A stretch of DNA of 64,000 nucleotides from Elymus sibiricus (Eukaryota > Streptophyta > Magnoliopsida > Poales > Poaceae), in NCBI GenBank assembly GCA_039707655.1, contig CM077665.1:77873954-77937953 (forward strand). The letters are read 5' to 3'. Under the pieces are notes generated by a model, which was given only the letters and a program-made list of their open reading frames with translations, was not told the origin of the DNA and made no database searches. Shown here one piece after another: positions 43,799-56,378 of this stretch. Both the position numbers and the translations under genes were made by a program. How positions within the stretch are numbered: the stretch's first letter is position 1; the number at the start of each line of letters is the position of its first letter.

Positions 43799-43887
43799 TA
43801 AGCTTGGAGATGACCAAGGCACCCCAAGCCATATTCAAGGATACCAAAGAGCCTAAGCTTGGGGATGCCCCGAAAGGCATCCCCTCT
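43799..43887 (+). other. Twin PPT-like hairpins of H
   Basis: The first (AAGCTTGGAGATG then CACCCCAAG) is at about 43799-43828; the second (GGGGATGCC with GGCATCCCC) is at about 43860-43883. The arrangement is the same as in B1 and C. Confidence 0.6.
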
Positions 43888-44059
43888 TTCGTCTTCAATC
43901 CATCGGTAAATTTACTTGAGGCTATATTTTTATTCACCACATGATATGTGTTTTGCTTGGAGCGTCTTGTATGATATGAGTCTTTGCTTTTTAGTTTGCC
44001 ACAATCATCCTTGCTGTACACATCTTTTGAGAGGGACACACATTAATCGTGAATTTATT

Positions 44060-44206
44060 AGAATACTCTATGTGCTTCACTTATATCTTTTGAGCTAGGC
44101 AATGTTGCTCTAGTGCTTCACTTATATCTTTTTAGAGCACGGTGGTGTTTTATTTTATAGAAATAATTGAACTCTCGTACCTCACTTATATTATTTTGAG
44201 AGTCTT
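44060..44206 (+). other. Stem-loop array of H (three units)
   Basis: Units share CTTATAT with a T-rich loop. The second has stem TGCTCTA/TAGAGCA (about 44106-44139), two pairs longer than its counterpart in C, and the third ACTCTC/GAGAGT. The first has only CTC/GAG. Confidence 0.55.
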
Positions 44207-45917
44207 TAAACAGCATGGTAATTGGTTTACGTTATGAATTTAGTCATAATATAATGGGCATCCAAGAGGGATATAATAAAAACTTTCATATAAAGTGCAT
44301 TGAATACTATGAGAAGTTTGATTCCTTGCATATAGTTTTGAGATATAAAGATGGTGATATGAGAGTCATGCTAGTGAGTAATTGTGTATTGGTAGAAATA
44401 CTTGTGTTAAAGTTTGTGATTCCCGTAGCATGCACGTATGGTGAACCGTTATGTAACGAAGTCGGAGCATGATTTGTTTAATGATTGTCATCCTTTGTGT
44501 GAGGGTCGGGAGCGCACGATGGTTAACTCCTACCAACCTCTCCCCTAGGAGCATGCGTCTAATACTTTGCTTCGATAACTAATAGACTTTTGCAATAAGT
44601 ATGTGAGTTCTTTATGACTAATGTTGAGTCCATGGATTATACGCACTCTCACCCTTCCACCTTTGCTAGCCGCTCTAGTACCGCGCAACTTTCGCCGGTG
44701 CATTAAACCCACCATATACCCTTCCTCAAAACAGCCACCATACCTACCTATTATGGCATTTCCATAGCCATTCCGAGATATATTTCCATGCAACTCCCAC
44801 CGTTCCGTTTTTCATGACACGCACCATCATTTTCATATTGCTTTGCATGATCGTAAGATAGCTAGCATGATGTTTTCATGGTTGTCCATTTTTTGATGTC
44901 ATTTGCTAGGCTAGATCGTTGCACATCCCGGTACACCACCGGAAGCATTCATATAGAGTCATATTTTGTTCTAGGTATCGAGTTGTAATTCTTGAGTTGT
45001 AAGTAAATAAAAGTGTGATGATCTTCATTATTAGAGCATTGTCCCGTGAGAGAAAAGGATGATGGAAGCTATGTTTACCTCACAAGTTGGGATGAGTCTC
45101 CGGACTTTACAAATAATAAAAGAGGCCAATGAAGCCCAAATAAAAAAAAGGAGGCCAAAGATGCCCACCAAAAAAATAAAAAATAAAAAAAATGAGAGAA
45201 AGAGAGAAGGGACAATGCTACTATCTTTTTCCACACTTGTGCTTCAAAGTAGCACAATGATCTTCATGATAGAGAGTCTCCTATTTTGTCACTTTCATAT
45301 AACTAGTGGAATTTTTCATCATTATGCACAACCACTTAGTTTCTTTTTGAGCTTTCATACACTTATAGCTCTAGTGCATCCGTTGCATGGCAATCCCTAC
45401 TCACTCACATTGATATCTATTGATGGGCATCTCCATAGCCCGTTGATATGCCTAGTTGATGTGAGACTATCTTCTCCTTTTCCTCACAACCTCCACCATA
45501 TTCTATTCCACCTATAGTGCTATATCCATGGCTCACGCTCATGTATTGCATAAGAGTTGAAAAGGTTTGAGAACATAAAAGGTGTGAAACAATTGCTTGA
45601 CTTGTCATCGGGGTTGTGCATGATTTAAATACTTTGTGTGGGGAAGATGGAGCATAGCCAGACCATATGATTTTGTAGAGATAGCTTTCTGAGGCCATGT
45701 TATTTCGAAAGGACGCAATTGCCTTGTTAGTATGCTTGAAGTATTATTGTTTTTATGTCAATATTAAACTTTTGTTTTGAATCTTGCGGATCTGAATATT
45801 CATGCCACAATAGAGAATATTACATGGATAAATATGTTAGGTAGCATTCCACATCAAAAATTCTGTTTTTATCATTTACTTACTCGAGGACGAGCAGGAA
45901 TTAAGCTTGGGGATGCT
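44207..45917 (+). other. 3' internal non-coding region and PPT of H
   Basis: AT-rich, with an A-rich tract (about 45137-45207) containing two GAGGCCAA-type repeats. Short ORFs here (such as 45059-45517) have no recognisable product. It ends with the PPT at 45904-45917. Confidence 0.6.
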
Positions 45918-47511
45918 TGATACGTCTCCAACGTATCTATAATTTTTGATTGTTCCATGCGATTATATTATCTGTTTTGGATGTTTTATATGCATTAATA
46001 TGCTATTTTATATTATTTTTGGGACTAACCTATTAACCTAGAGCCTAGTGCCAGTTTCTGTTTTTTCCTTGTTTTTGAGTATTGCAGATAAGGAATATTA
46101 AACGGATTCCAAACGGAATAAAATCTTCGCGATGATTTTTCTTGGACCAGAAGAAACCTACCAGACTTGGAGATGAAGGTAGGAGACCTGCCGGGAGATC
46201 ACAAGCCTGCACGGCGCGCCCTAGGGGGGGTGGGGGGCGCCCCCCTGGCTTGTGGCCCCCCTGTAGGTCCTCTAACCCTATTCTTTGGCCTATAAATTCC
46301 CAAATATTCCCCCAATACCAAAAAGAGCCACGAAAATACTTTTCCGCCGCCGGAAGCCTCTGTTCCCGTGAGATCCCATCTTGGAGCCTTTTTCGGTAAT
46401 CTGCCGGAGGGGGATTCGATCACGGAGGGCATCTACATCAACTCCATTGCCCCTCCGATGATGCGTGAGTAGTTCACCACAGACCTTCGGGTCCATAGCT
46501 AGTAGCTAGATGGCTTCTTCTCTCTCTTTGTTCTTCAATACCATGTTCTTCATGATCTTCGTGGAGATCTATCCGATGTAATACTCTTTTGCGGTGTGTT
46601 TGTCGAGATCCGATGAATTGTGGGTTTATGATCAGATTATCTATGAATATTATTTGAATCTTATCTGAATTCTTATATGCATGATTTCATATCTTTGCAA
46701 GTCTCTTTGAGTTATTGGTTTGGTTTGGCCAACTAGATTGGTAATTCTTGCAATGGGAGAAGTGCTTAGTTTTGGGTTCAATCTTGCGGTGTCCTCACCC
46801 AGTGACAAAGTAGGGGTAGCGAGACACATATTTGTATTGTTGCCATCGAGGATAAAAAGATGGGGTTTTCATCATATTGCTTGAGTTTATCCCTCTACAT
46901 CATGTCATCTTACCTAATGCGTTACTCTGTTCTTCATGAACTTAATACTCTAGATGCAGGCAGGAGTCGGTCGATGTGTGGAGTAATAGTAGTAGATGTA
47001 GAATCGTTTCGGTCTACTTGACACGGATGTGATGCCTATATGCATAATCATTGCCTTGGATATCGTCATAACTATGCGCTTTTCTATCAATTGCTCGACA
47101 GTAATTTGTTCACCCACCGTATTAGTTTCCTTCATGAGAGAAGCCTCTAGTGAAACCTATGGCCCCCGGATCTATTTTCCATATTATATTTTCAGATCTA
47201 TAAACCAAAAATACCAAAAATACTTTGCTGCAATCTTTTTTACTTTTGTTTTACTTTTCGTTTTAGCAATCTTTTATATCTATCTCTATCAGATCTCATC
47301 CTTGCAAATAACCGTGAAGGGATTGACAACCCCTTTATAGCGTTGGGTGCAAGAGTTTGATTGTTTGTGTAGGTGCGAAGATTGGGGACTTGCTTGTATC
47401 TCCTACTAGATTGATACCTTGGTTCTCAACAACTGAGGGAAATACTTATCTACTTTGCTGCATCACCCTTTCCTCTTCAAGGGAAAACCAACGCAAGCTC
47501 AAGAAGTAGCA
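45918..47511 (+). repeat. 3' LTR (D2) of H, Sabrina-like
   Basis: 1594 bp, nearly identical to D1 over its whole length. The GC palindrome is at about 46194-46270, with a TATAAAT motif near 46290. It is followed by tatga (47512-47516) and host DNA. Confidence 0.92.
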
Positions 47512-47516
47512 TATGA

Positions 47517-47718
47517 TCAAGAGGCGAGGAAGGTATTCATACAACACCCACGGTATAATCTTGAGGTCTTCCTCAAGAGGACGAAGAATGGGCGGGAAAT
47601 CATCCACAGACACTGGCCTAAAGTTGCGAGGATCTTCAACATCATTGAAGGCTCACTATTCGCCTTCCGCTTCAACATTTTTCTAGATGAGACTCATCTG
47701 TCTATTTACCGTCTATGA
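47517..47718 (+). pseudogene. B3-like gene remnant, last exon (copy 2)
   Basis: A duplicate of 30872-31073, with the same length and stop. It has few changes (one makes the NGRA motif NGRE, another changes NSF to NIF). Its upstream exons are not present beside it; instead it follows the 3' LTR of H. Confidence 0.5.
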
Positions 47719-48330
47719 TGATACTTAATTTCCAAAGGTTTTAGATGTTGCATTTGAAACTTTGTCCCGTTGTGCAATTGGGTAGCTAGGCAGCATATGC
47801 TTATATGATGTTGTACCCTGATGTAATTCAATTATGAAATCCTGGTTGCCGTACTACGAATAAGAAATATATTCTGTGTTTGATATGAAATGTTAATTTG
47901 ATTACTATGGATTATAAATAATAGAGCAATTAGGCTGATTATTGAGGTTCCTATTGCAGACGGTTTCTAAGACTACACCGTGGGCGATGACCTTAACAAA
48001 CCCACATGGTTTCTAGAAAGTTGGCGTGTTGGAACGGTGAGCAATCACACACCAATTTCGGTCGACAACTGTGTGCATTAGGACACCCAATCACAAATGT
48101 TTTCACATAGCAAGTGTGTGTGATGGGTAGCCCAGTGTCAAACAGTTTCTTCTATGCACCGTGAGTGATGTGTTGAGTAACGCAAACGACAAAATTGTAA
48201 CAATCGTGTGTGATGACCAGCCCTATCACAAACGATGTTATGCAGAAAATTGTGTGTGATCTGCAATACGAATGGAGACATAAATTTGGGATTCCTTGCA
48301 TGGGATGCTAAGCTCATCTCACATGACTTC
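47719..48330. other. Host 3' flank with CACTA-like repeats (copy 2)
   Basis: Copy of 31074-31663 plus 41858-41879, without the E insertion, so it shows the empty site of E (gatgc, 48304-48308). No gene. Confidence 0.6.
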
Positions 48331-49801
48331 TGATACGCACATTTTACATCATGATTTCCTACTATTATTTATTATGTTTTGTTGAATAATAATGCTTTAG
48401 GGAGTGATTCTAATGCCTTTTCTCTCATAATATGCAAGGTTTACACAAAGAGGGAGAATATCGGCAGCTGGAATTCTGGACCTGAAAAAAAGCACATCAG
48501 AGATACCTAATCTGCACATCTCCAATGGAGCTAAAACTTTACGGAGATTATTTTTGGAATTAATAAAAAAATAGTAGAGCAAAGAACTGCCGGAGGGGCC
48601 CACCCTGGTGGGCACAAGACACCAGGGCGCGCTAGGCCCCCCTGGGTGCGCCCTGGTGAGTTGTGCCCTCCTCGGCCCACCTATGGTGCCCATCTTCTGG
48701 TATATAATCACTTTTGACCTAGAAAAAATAAGAGGAGGACTTTCGGGATGGAGCATCGCCGTCTCGAGGCAGAACTTCCCTCCCGGAGGGGGAAATCGAA
48801 GCCATCGTCATCACCAACACCCCTCTCATCTTTGGGAGGCCAATCTTCATCAACATCTTCAACAACACCATCTCCTCTCAAACCCTAGTTCATTTCTTGT
48901 GTTCAATCATTGTACCGGAACTTCATATTGGTACATGTGGGTGACTAGTAGTGTTGATTACCTTGCGTAGTTGATTACTATATGGTTTATTTGGTGGAAG
49001 ATTATATGTTCAGATCCATTATGCTATTCAATACCCCTCTGATCTTGAGTATGATTATTATTTGTGAGAAGTTACCTTTGTTCTTGAGGTCATGGGAGAA
49101 GTCATGTTGCAAGTAATCATGTGAATTTGATATGTGTTCGATATTTTGATGATATGTATGTTGTGATTCCCTTAGTGGTGTCATGTGAACGTCGACTACA
49201 TGACACTTCACGATTCATGGGCCTAAGGGAATGCATTGTGGAGTAGTTATTAGATGATGGGTTGCTAGAGTGACAGAAGCTTAAACCCTAGTTTATGCGC
49301 TACTTCGTAAGGGGCTGATTTGGATCCAAACGTTTAATGCTATGGTTAGATTTTATCTTAATACTTTTCTCGTAGTTGCGGTTGCTTGCGAGGGGGTTAA
49401 TCATAAGTGGGAGGTTGTTCAAGTAAGAAAATCACCCAATCACCGGTCCACCCACATATCAAATTATCAAAGTAGCGAACACGAATCAAACCAACATGAT
49501 AAAAGTGACTAGATAAAATTCCCGTGTACCCTCAAGAACACTTTGCCTATTACTAGAGACTGTTCTGGCCTGTCGTTTGCCAAAAAAGGATTGGGATACC
49601 TTTATGCACCTTATTTATCATTACCGTTACTTGCTCGTTACAAATTATCTTGCTATCAAATTATTTGTTACCTACAATTTCAGTGCTTGCAGAAATTACC
49701 TTGCTGAAAACCGCTTGCCATTTCCTTCTGCTCCTCGTTGGGTTCGACAATCTTACTTATCGAAAGGACTATGATTGATCCCCTATACTTGTGGGTCATC
49801 A
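48331..49801 (+). repeat. 5' LTR of F
   Basis: 1471 bp from TGATACGCACATTTTACATC to GGGTCATCA. The palindrome (about 48600-48670) is followed by GGTATATAATC as TATA box near 48697. Confidence 0.88.
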
Positions 49802-49812
49802 AGACCCTTTTC

Positions 49813-49831
49813 TGGCGCTGTTGACGGGGAG
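49813..49831 (+). other. Primer-binding site of F (tRNA-Asp type, two changes)
   Basis: TGGCGCTGTTGACGGGGAG, 11 bp after the LTR. Confidence 0.75.
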
Positions 49832-49907
49832 TGAAGTGCTCTTGGTAAGTGGAAATCGGTAAGGAAAAACTTATACTACATGCTGAAATTCATTGCTACT
49901 TGCTACC

Positions 49908-51618
49908 ATGGAAAACAATCCTTTGAGGGTTTTTTTCCAGGGTATCTTCACCTCGACCGGAACCACAATTAGTTGCCCCTCAACCTACTGCATCTACTGA
50001 AAACATTGGTTATGAAATTCCTTCGGGTATGGTAGAACACCTGCTTGCTAAACCTTATGCAGGAGATGGAACCGAACATCCTGATATGCACTTATTATAT
50101 GTGAACAAAATTTGTGGCTTATTTAAGCTTGCAGGTCTACCCGGAGATGAAGCTAAGAAGAAGGTTTTCCCTTTATCTTTGAAGGGAAAAGCATTGCCAT
50201 GGTATAGGCTATGTGATGATCTTGGATCGTGGAACTGGAATCGATTGCAATTGGAATTCCACCAAAAGTTTTATCCCATGCATCTAGTTCATCATGATCG
50301 GAATTATATATATAATTTTTGGCCTCATGAAGGAGAAAGCATCGCTCTAGCTTGGGGGAGGCTTAAGTCAATGTTATATTCATGCCCCAATCATGACATC
50401 CCGAGAGAAGTTATCATTCAGAATTTTTATGCTCGGCTTTCTCATAATTATCAATTCATACTCGATACTTCTTGTGCTGGTTCTTATATGAAGAAGACTA
50501 TTGAATTCAAGTGGGATCTCTTAGAAAGAATTAAACAGAACTCTGAAGATTGGGAACTCGACGAAGGTAATGAGTCAGGTATAAAGCTTGAGTTTGATTG
50601 TGTTAAATCTTTTATGAATACCGATACTTTTCACAAGTTTAGCACTAAATATGGACTTGACTCTGAGATAGTAGCCTCTTTGTGTGAAGCATTTGCTACT
50701 CACGTTGATCTCCCTAAGGAGAAGTGGTATAAATATCATCCCCCTATTAAAGAAGAAATTAAAGAACCGGTCGTAGCTAAAGACGAAACCATCATTTACA
50801 ATGTTGATCCAGTTGTGCCTACCGCTTATATTGAAAAACCACCTTTCCCTGTTAGGATAAAGGAACATGCTAAGGTATCAACTGTGGTTCATAAGAGTAA
50901 TATTAGAGCACCTAAGCCCCCTGAACAAATTAAAGTAGAACCTAGTGTTGCTATGGTTAAAGATCTCTTGGTAGAAAATATTGATGGGCATGTTATCTAC
51001 TTCTATGATGAAGCTGCTAGAATTGCTAAACCCGATGAAAAAGATAAACATAGACCCATAGAAGGCATGCATGTTGTCTCAGTCAAAATAGGAGATCATT
51101 TCTATCATGGTTTATGTGATTTGGGTGCTAGTGTGAGTGCTATCCCTTTTACCTTATACCAAGAAATTATGGATGAAATAGCACCTGCTGAAATAGAAGA
51201 CATTGATGTTACTATTAAACTTGCTAATAGAGACACCATCACACCACTTAGGATTGTTAGAGATGTTGAAGTCTTGTGTGGGAAAGTAAAACACCCTACT
51301 GATTTTCTAGTTCTTGGATCCCCACAAGATGACTTTTTTCCCATTATCTTTGGTAGACCTTTCTTGAGCACCGTCAACGCTAAAATAGACTGTGAAAAAC
51401 AAACTGTCGGTGTCGGTATTGGTGGTGTGTCTCATGAGTTTAATTTTTCCAAGTTTAGTAGACAACCTCGTGATAGAGCATTATCTAATAAGGATGAAAT
51501 AATTGGTCTTGCTTCTATTGCCGTGCCTCCTACTGATCCATTAGAACAATATTTGCTTGACCATGAAAATGATATGCACTTGCGTGAAAGAAATGAAATA
51601 GATAAAAAAATTCTTTGA
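49908..51618 (+). pseudogene. Gag and protease of F, frameshifted
   Basis: The start at 49908 (MENNPLR) matches E, but a T7 run at 49930-49936 shifts the frame, and the native frame is open from before 50029 to a stop at 51616-51618. It holds the Gag domain (WYRLCDDLGSWNWNRL, FWPHEGESIALAWGRL) and protease LCDLGASVSA with FGRPFL. The stop comes from an extra A in the run near 51605-51611, relative to E. About 530 residues are otherwise intact. Confidence 0.85.
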
Positions 51619-52114
51619 ACAACAACCTCTCCTGAAACACAATTTTCCAATTGAAACTCTTGGAGGCCCTCCTCCACCCCAAGGTGATCCTGTGTTTGAA
51701 TTAAAGCAATTGCCTGAAACTTCGAAGTATGCTTATCTTGATGAGAAAAAGATATATCCTGTTATTATTAGTGCTAACCTTTCAGAACATGAAGAAGAAC
51801 GATTATTAAAAGTTATAAGGAAGCACCGGGCTGCTATTGGATATACTCTTGATGATCTTAAGGGCATTAGTCCCACTCTATGTCAGCACAAGATTAATAT
51901 GGAACCTAATGCTAAACCCGTTGTTGATCATCAACGGCGATTAAATCCTAAGATGAAAGAAGTGGTAATAACTGAAATATTAAAGCTTCTGGAAGCAGGT
52001 ATAATCTATCCCATTGCTGATAGTAGATGGGTAAGTCCCGTTCTTTGTGTCCCTAAGAAAGGAGGTATAACCGTTGTTCCTAATGATAAAAATGAACTCA
52101 TTCCACAAAGAATT
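51619..52114 (+). pseudogene. RT N-terminal part of F, before the copia insertion
   Basis: The frame continues after the gag-end frameshift. It carries [46 protein letters not shown] and ends NELIPQRI at the target duplication gaatt. The coding sequence resumes in the same frame at 61079 ([14 protein letters not shown]). Confidence 0.85.
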
Positions 52115-53940
52115 TGTTGGAAATATGCCCTAGAGGCAATAATAAATTAGTTATTATTATATTTCCTTGTTCATGATAATCGTTTATTATCCATGCTATA
52201 ATTGTATTGATTGGAAACTCAAATACATGTGTGGGTACATAGACAACACTGTGTCCCTAGTAAGCCTCTAGTTGACTAGCTCGTTGATCAAAAGATGGTG
52301 AAGGTTTCCTGGCCATGGACATAAGATGTCATTTGATAACGGGATCACATCATTAGGAGAATGATGTGATGGACAAGACCCAAACTATAAACGTAGCATA
52401 TGATCGTGTCAGTTTATTGCTATTGTTTTCTGCATGTCAAGTATCTGTTCCTATGACCATGAGATCATGCAACTCCCTGACATCGGAGGAGTACCTTGTG
52501 TGTATCAAACGTCGCAACGTAACTGGGTGACTATAAAGATGCTCTACAGGTATCTCCGAGGGTGTCTGTTGGGTTGGCATGGATCAAGACTGGGATTTGT
52601 TACTCCGTGTGACGGAGAGGTATCTCAGGGCCCACTCGGTAATAAAACATCACAATGAGCCTTGCAAGCAATGTGACTAAAGTGTTAGCCACGAGATCTT
52701 GTATTACGGAACGAGTAAAGAGACTTGCCGGTAACGAGATTGAACTAGGTATAGAGATACCGACGATCGAATCTCGGGCAAGTAACATACCGAAGAACAA
52801 AGGGAACAGCATACGGGATTAACTGAATCCTTGACATAGAGGTTCGACCGATAAAGATCTTCGTAGAATATGTAGGAGCCAATATGGGCATCCAGGTCCC
52901 GCTATTGGTTATTGATCGTAGAGGTGTCTCGGTCATGTCTACATAGTTCTCGAACCTGCAGGGTCTACACACTTAACGTTTGGTGACGATTAGTATAGTT
53001 GAGTTATTTTGTTGGTGACCGAAGGTTGTTCGGAGTCCCGGATAAGATCCCGGACATGACGAGGATCTCCGGAAGAGTCCGGAGGTAAAGATTGATATAT
53101 GTGATAATAGTGTTTTGATCTCCGGAAGGGTTCCGGAATTCACCAGAAGGGGTTCCGGATGTTTACCGAAGTGTTCGGGTGCAGCAACACTTTATATGAG
53201 CCAAAGGGGTAAAGCCCACGAGGTATTGGAAAGTGCAAAAGGAAGTTTTGCTGCTGCCTTAAGCGGTACTACCGCTGGTAAGGCAGTACTACCGCGTAAG
53301 CGGTACTACCGCTTGTGTGAAGCGGTACTACCGCTCGTGAGCGGTACTACCGCTTGTATGCGATACTGCTGGAATCCGAGTTAGACTCTTTCCGTGCGGG
53401 CCAAACCGACCTTGTGCGGGCAAAACCGACCTTGTGGAGGCTTTCTCTCCAAGTTTAGACCCCAGGGCTCAACATATAAATAGAGGGCCAGGGCTAACAC
53501 ACGGGACACATCAAGATTTCCCAAGCCGTGTGCCGGCAACCCTAACCCTCTAGTTCCTCTTGTCATAATCTCCGTAGTGCTTGGCGAAGCCCTGCAGAGA
53601 TTGTTCCTCACCACCATCACCACGCCGTCGTGCTGCCGGAACTCATCTACTACTTCATCATCGCTCGCTGGATCGAGGAGGTGAAGGCGTCATCAAGCCG
53701 TACGTGTGTTGAACGCGGAGGTGCCGTCCGTTCGGCACTAGTTCGTGATCGGATCGAGGGAAGACTTGCGATTTGGATCGCGGAGACGTTCGACTACATC
53801 AACCGCGTTTCTTAACGCTTTCGCTTAGCGATCTACAAGGGTATGTAGATTCACTCTCCCTCTCGTAGATGCTCATCACCATGGATAGATCTTGTGTGTG
53901 CGTAGGAAATTTTTTGTTTCCCATGCAACGTTACCCAACA
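52115..53940 (+). repeat. 5' LTR of G
   Basis: 1826 bp, TGTTGGAAATATGCCC to TTACCCAACA. It contains a GCGGTACTACCGC minisatellite (about 53262-53355) and the TATA box TATAAATA at 53475-53482. Confidence 0.95.
53262..53355 (+). repeat. Palindromic minisatellite GCGGTACTACCGC in the G 5' LTR
   Basis: Several units of AGCGGTACTACCGC, each an inverted repeat (GCGGTA, one base, TACCGC), with short spacers, 120 bp upstream of the TATA box. The 3' LTR (about 60378-60489) has one unit more. Confidence 0.8.
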
Positions 53941-55199
53941 GTGGCATCTGAGCTAGGTCTATGCGTAGATGAGATCTCGAGTAGAACACAAAGGAGTTTG
54001 TGGGCGTTGATATTCAGATTGCTTCCTCCCTTGGTCTTTTCTTGTTTCGGCGGTATTGTGGGATGAAGCGGCTCGGACCAACATTACTCGTACGCTTACG
54101 AGAGACCGGTTCCTTCAACTGACATGTAACTTCGTTGCATAAAGATGGCTAGCGGGTGTCTGTTTCTCCCACTTTAGTCGGATCGGATTTGACAAAGGCG
54201 GTCCTTGAGAAGGTTGAAAACCAATTTTTATATCACCGTTGTGGTTTTTGCGTAGGTAAGAATCATTCTTGCTAGATACCCGTAGCAGCCACGTAAAACT
54301 TGCAACAACAATTAGAGGACGTCTAACTTGTTTTTGCAGGGTATGTTGTGATGTGATATGGCCAATTACATGATGAGATATATGTGATGTATGAGATGAT
54401 CATGTATTGTATAGAATATCACGACTTGCATGTCGATGAGTACGGCAACTGGCAGGAGCCATAGAGTTGTCTTTAATTATTTTCGCCGTTTTTGCTTTAC
54501 TTTATCGCTATGAGTTAGCTATAGTTGTGGAAGCAACAGTCGGCGCGACAACCTCATGGCGACACGTTGATGGAGATCAAGATGATGGAGATCATGGTGT
54601 CATGCCGGTGATGATGGAGATCATGCCGGTGCTTTGAAGATGGAGATCAAAAGCACAAGTTCATGGCCATATCATGTCACTTATGATTTGCATGTGATGT
54701 TAATCCTTTTATGCATCTTATTTTTGCTTAGGACGACGGTAGCATTATAAGGTGATCCCTCACTTAAATTTCAAGATAAAATTGTGTTCTCCCCGAGTGT
54801 GCACTGTTGCGAAAGTTCGTCGTTTCGAGACACCACGTGATGATCGGGTGTGATAGACTCTACGTTCACATACAACGGGTGCAAGCCAGTGTTGCACATG
54901 CGGAACACTCGGGTTAAACTTGACGAGCCTAGCATGTACAGACATGGCCTCGGAACACAAGAGACCGAAAGGTCGAACATGAGTCATATAGTAGATATGA
55001 TCAACATGAAGATGTTCACCATTGAAACCACCTCAACTCACGTGATGATCGGACTTGAGTTGGTGGATTTGGATCATGTTACACTCGAATGACCGGAGGG
55101 ATGTCAATTTGAGTGGGAGTTTTTAAGTAATATGATTAACTAAACTCATTATCTTGAACAATAGTCTAAGTTGTCTTTGCTATATTTATGTTGTAGATC
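53941..55199 (+). other. PBS and leader of G
   Basis: The PBS TGGCATCTGAGC (53942-53953) is two changes away from the initiator tRNA-Met complement TGGTATCAGAGC. The leader of about 1.25 kb has no ORF of weight. Near 54570-54650 it has repeats of GATGGAGATCA. Confidence 0.8.
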
Positions 55200-56357
55200 A
55201 TGGCTCGCGCAGTAGCACCCCTGAATTTTAATGCGTTCCTAGAGAAAGCTAAGTTGAAAGATGATGGAAGTAACTTTGTGGACTGGGCCCGTAATCTAAG
55301 GATTATCCTTACGGCTTCCCAGAAGGCTTATGTCCTTGATGCACCGCTTGGTGATCCACCCGCTCCAGCTGAGTCTCTAGACGTTGTGAACGCCTGGCAG
55401 GCTCGTTCTGAAGATTACTCAATAGTTCAATGTGCAATATTGTATGGCTTAGAACCGGGACTTCAAAGACGTTTTGAACGTCATGGAGCATATGAGATGT
55501 TTCAGGAGTTGAAGTTTATCTTTCAGAAGAATGCCCGGATCGAGAGGTATGAGATCTCCGATAAGTTCTATGCTTGCAAGATGGAGGAGAACGGGTCTAT
55601 CAGTGATCACATACTCAGAATGTCTGGGTACTCCACCCGTCTGGCTGAATTGGGGATGCCCCTTCCGCCAGAGGCTATCACTGACAGAGTTCTTCAATCA
55701 TTGCCACCTAGCTACAAGAGCTTCGTGTTGAACTATAACATGCACGGGATGAACAAGTCAGTCGCCGAGCTGTTTGCGATGCTGAAAGCCCTTGAGTCTG
55801 AAATTCAGAAGGAGCATAAAGTGTTGATGGTCAATAAAACCACTAGTTTCAAGAAAAATGGCAAGGGTAAGAAGGGTAACTCCAAGAAGAGTGGCAAAGC
55901 AGTTGCTCCTCCCGTGAAGAAACCCAAGGCTGGACCCAAACCAGAAACTGTGTGCTTTCATTGCAAGGGAACTGGACACTGGAAGCGGAACTGCCCCAAG
56001 TATTTGGCTAACAAGAAGGCGGCCAACAACAAACAAGGTATATATGATATACATGTTATTGATGTGTACCTTACCAACTCTCGTTGTAGTGCCTGGGTAT
56101 TTGATACCGGTGCAGTTGCTCACATTTGCAACTCTAAACAGGAACTGCGGAATAGACGGAGGCTGGCAAAGGATGAAGTGACGATGCGCGTGGGAAATGG
56201 TTCCAAGGTTGATGTGATCGCCGTCGGCACGCTTGCTCTTCGATTACCATCGGGATTAGTGATGAACCTGAATAAATGTTATTTGGTGCCTGCGTTAAGC
56301 ATGAACATTATATCTGGATCTTGTTTATTGCGAGACGGTTACTCATTTAAATCATAG
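55200..56357 (+). CDS. Gag and protease start of BARE1-like element G
   Basis: It starts MARAVAPLNFNAFLEK, typical of BARE1-type Gag. Residues ~25-215 form the capsid-like UBN2 type domain, followed by a basic Lys/Gly-rich linker and a CCHC zinc knuckle (CFHCKGTGHWKRNC, about residues 259-272). The protease active site is VFDTGAVAHI, with Ala instead of the usual Ser after DTG. The frame ends at TAG 56355-56357, where the family has a sense codon (SEN in place of S*N), a single base change. Gag packages the genomic RNA in cytoplasmic particles. Confidence 0.9.
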   Translation: MARAVAPLNFNAFLEKAKLKDDGSNFVDWARNLRIILTASQKAYVLDAPLGDPPAPAESLDVVNAWQARSEDYSIVQCAILYGLEPGLQRRFERHGAYEMFQELKFIFQKNARIERYEISDKFYACKMEENGSISDHILRMSGYSTRLAELGMPLPPEAITDRVLQSLPPSYKSFVLNYNMHGMNKSVAELFAMLKALESEIQKEHKVLMVNKTTSFKKNGKGKKGNSKKSGKAVAPPVKKPKAGPKPETVCFHCKGTGHWKRNCPKYLANKKAANNKQGIYDIHVIDVYLTNSRCSAWVFDTGAVAHICNSKQELRNRRRLAKDEVTMRVGNGSKVDVIAVGTLALRLPSGLVMNLNKCYLVPALSMNIISGSCLLRDGYSFKS

Positions 56358-56378
56358 AATAATGGTTGTTCTATTTAT

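Larger units (their letters stand above)
42236..47511 (+). mobile_element. 5'-truncated Sabrina-like element H (internal region plus 3' LTR D2)
   Basis: The 5' LTR and PBS are missing. Present are a Gag-like ORF (42326-43141), the conserved hairpin, twin PPT-like hairpins, a stem-loop array, the PPT AAGCTTGGGGATGC at 45904-45917 and the 3' LTR 45918-47511. The LTR is followed by tatga and the same host sequence that follows solo LTR D1. H is therefore the second copy of the D insertion with its internal part retained. Confidence 0.85.

Noticed and set aside
45059..45517. 152-aa ORF in the 3' region of H
   Set aside because: It begins in an A-rich tract, has no homologue in the related elements and no domain.
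29279..48330. Assembly duplication as explanation of the repeated locus
   Set aside because: The copies differ by substitutions, only one has element E with a perfect target duplication, and one has a solo LTR with matching duplications; a simple assembly error would not give this.
53262..53355. CRISPR-like array from regularly repeated GCGGTACTACCGC
   Set aside because: Units are almost contiguous without unique spacers, inside a plant LTR; it is a minisatellite.
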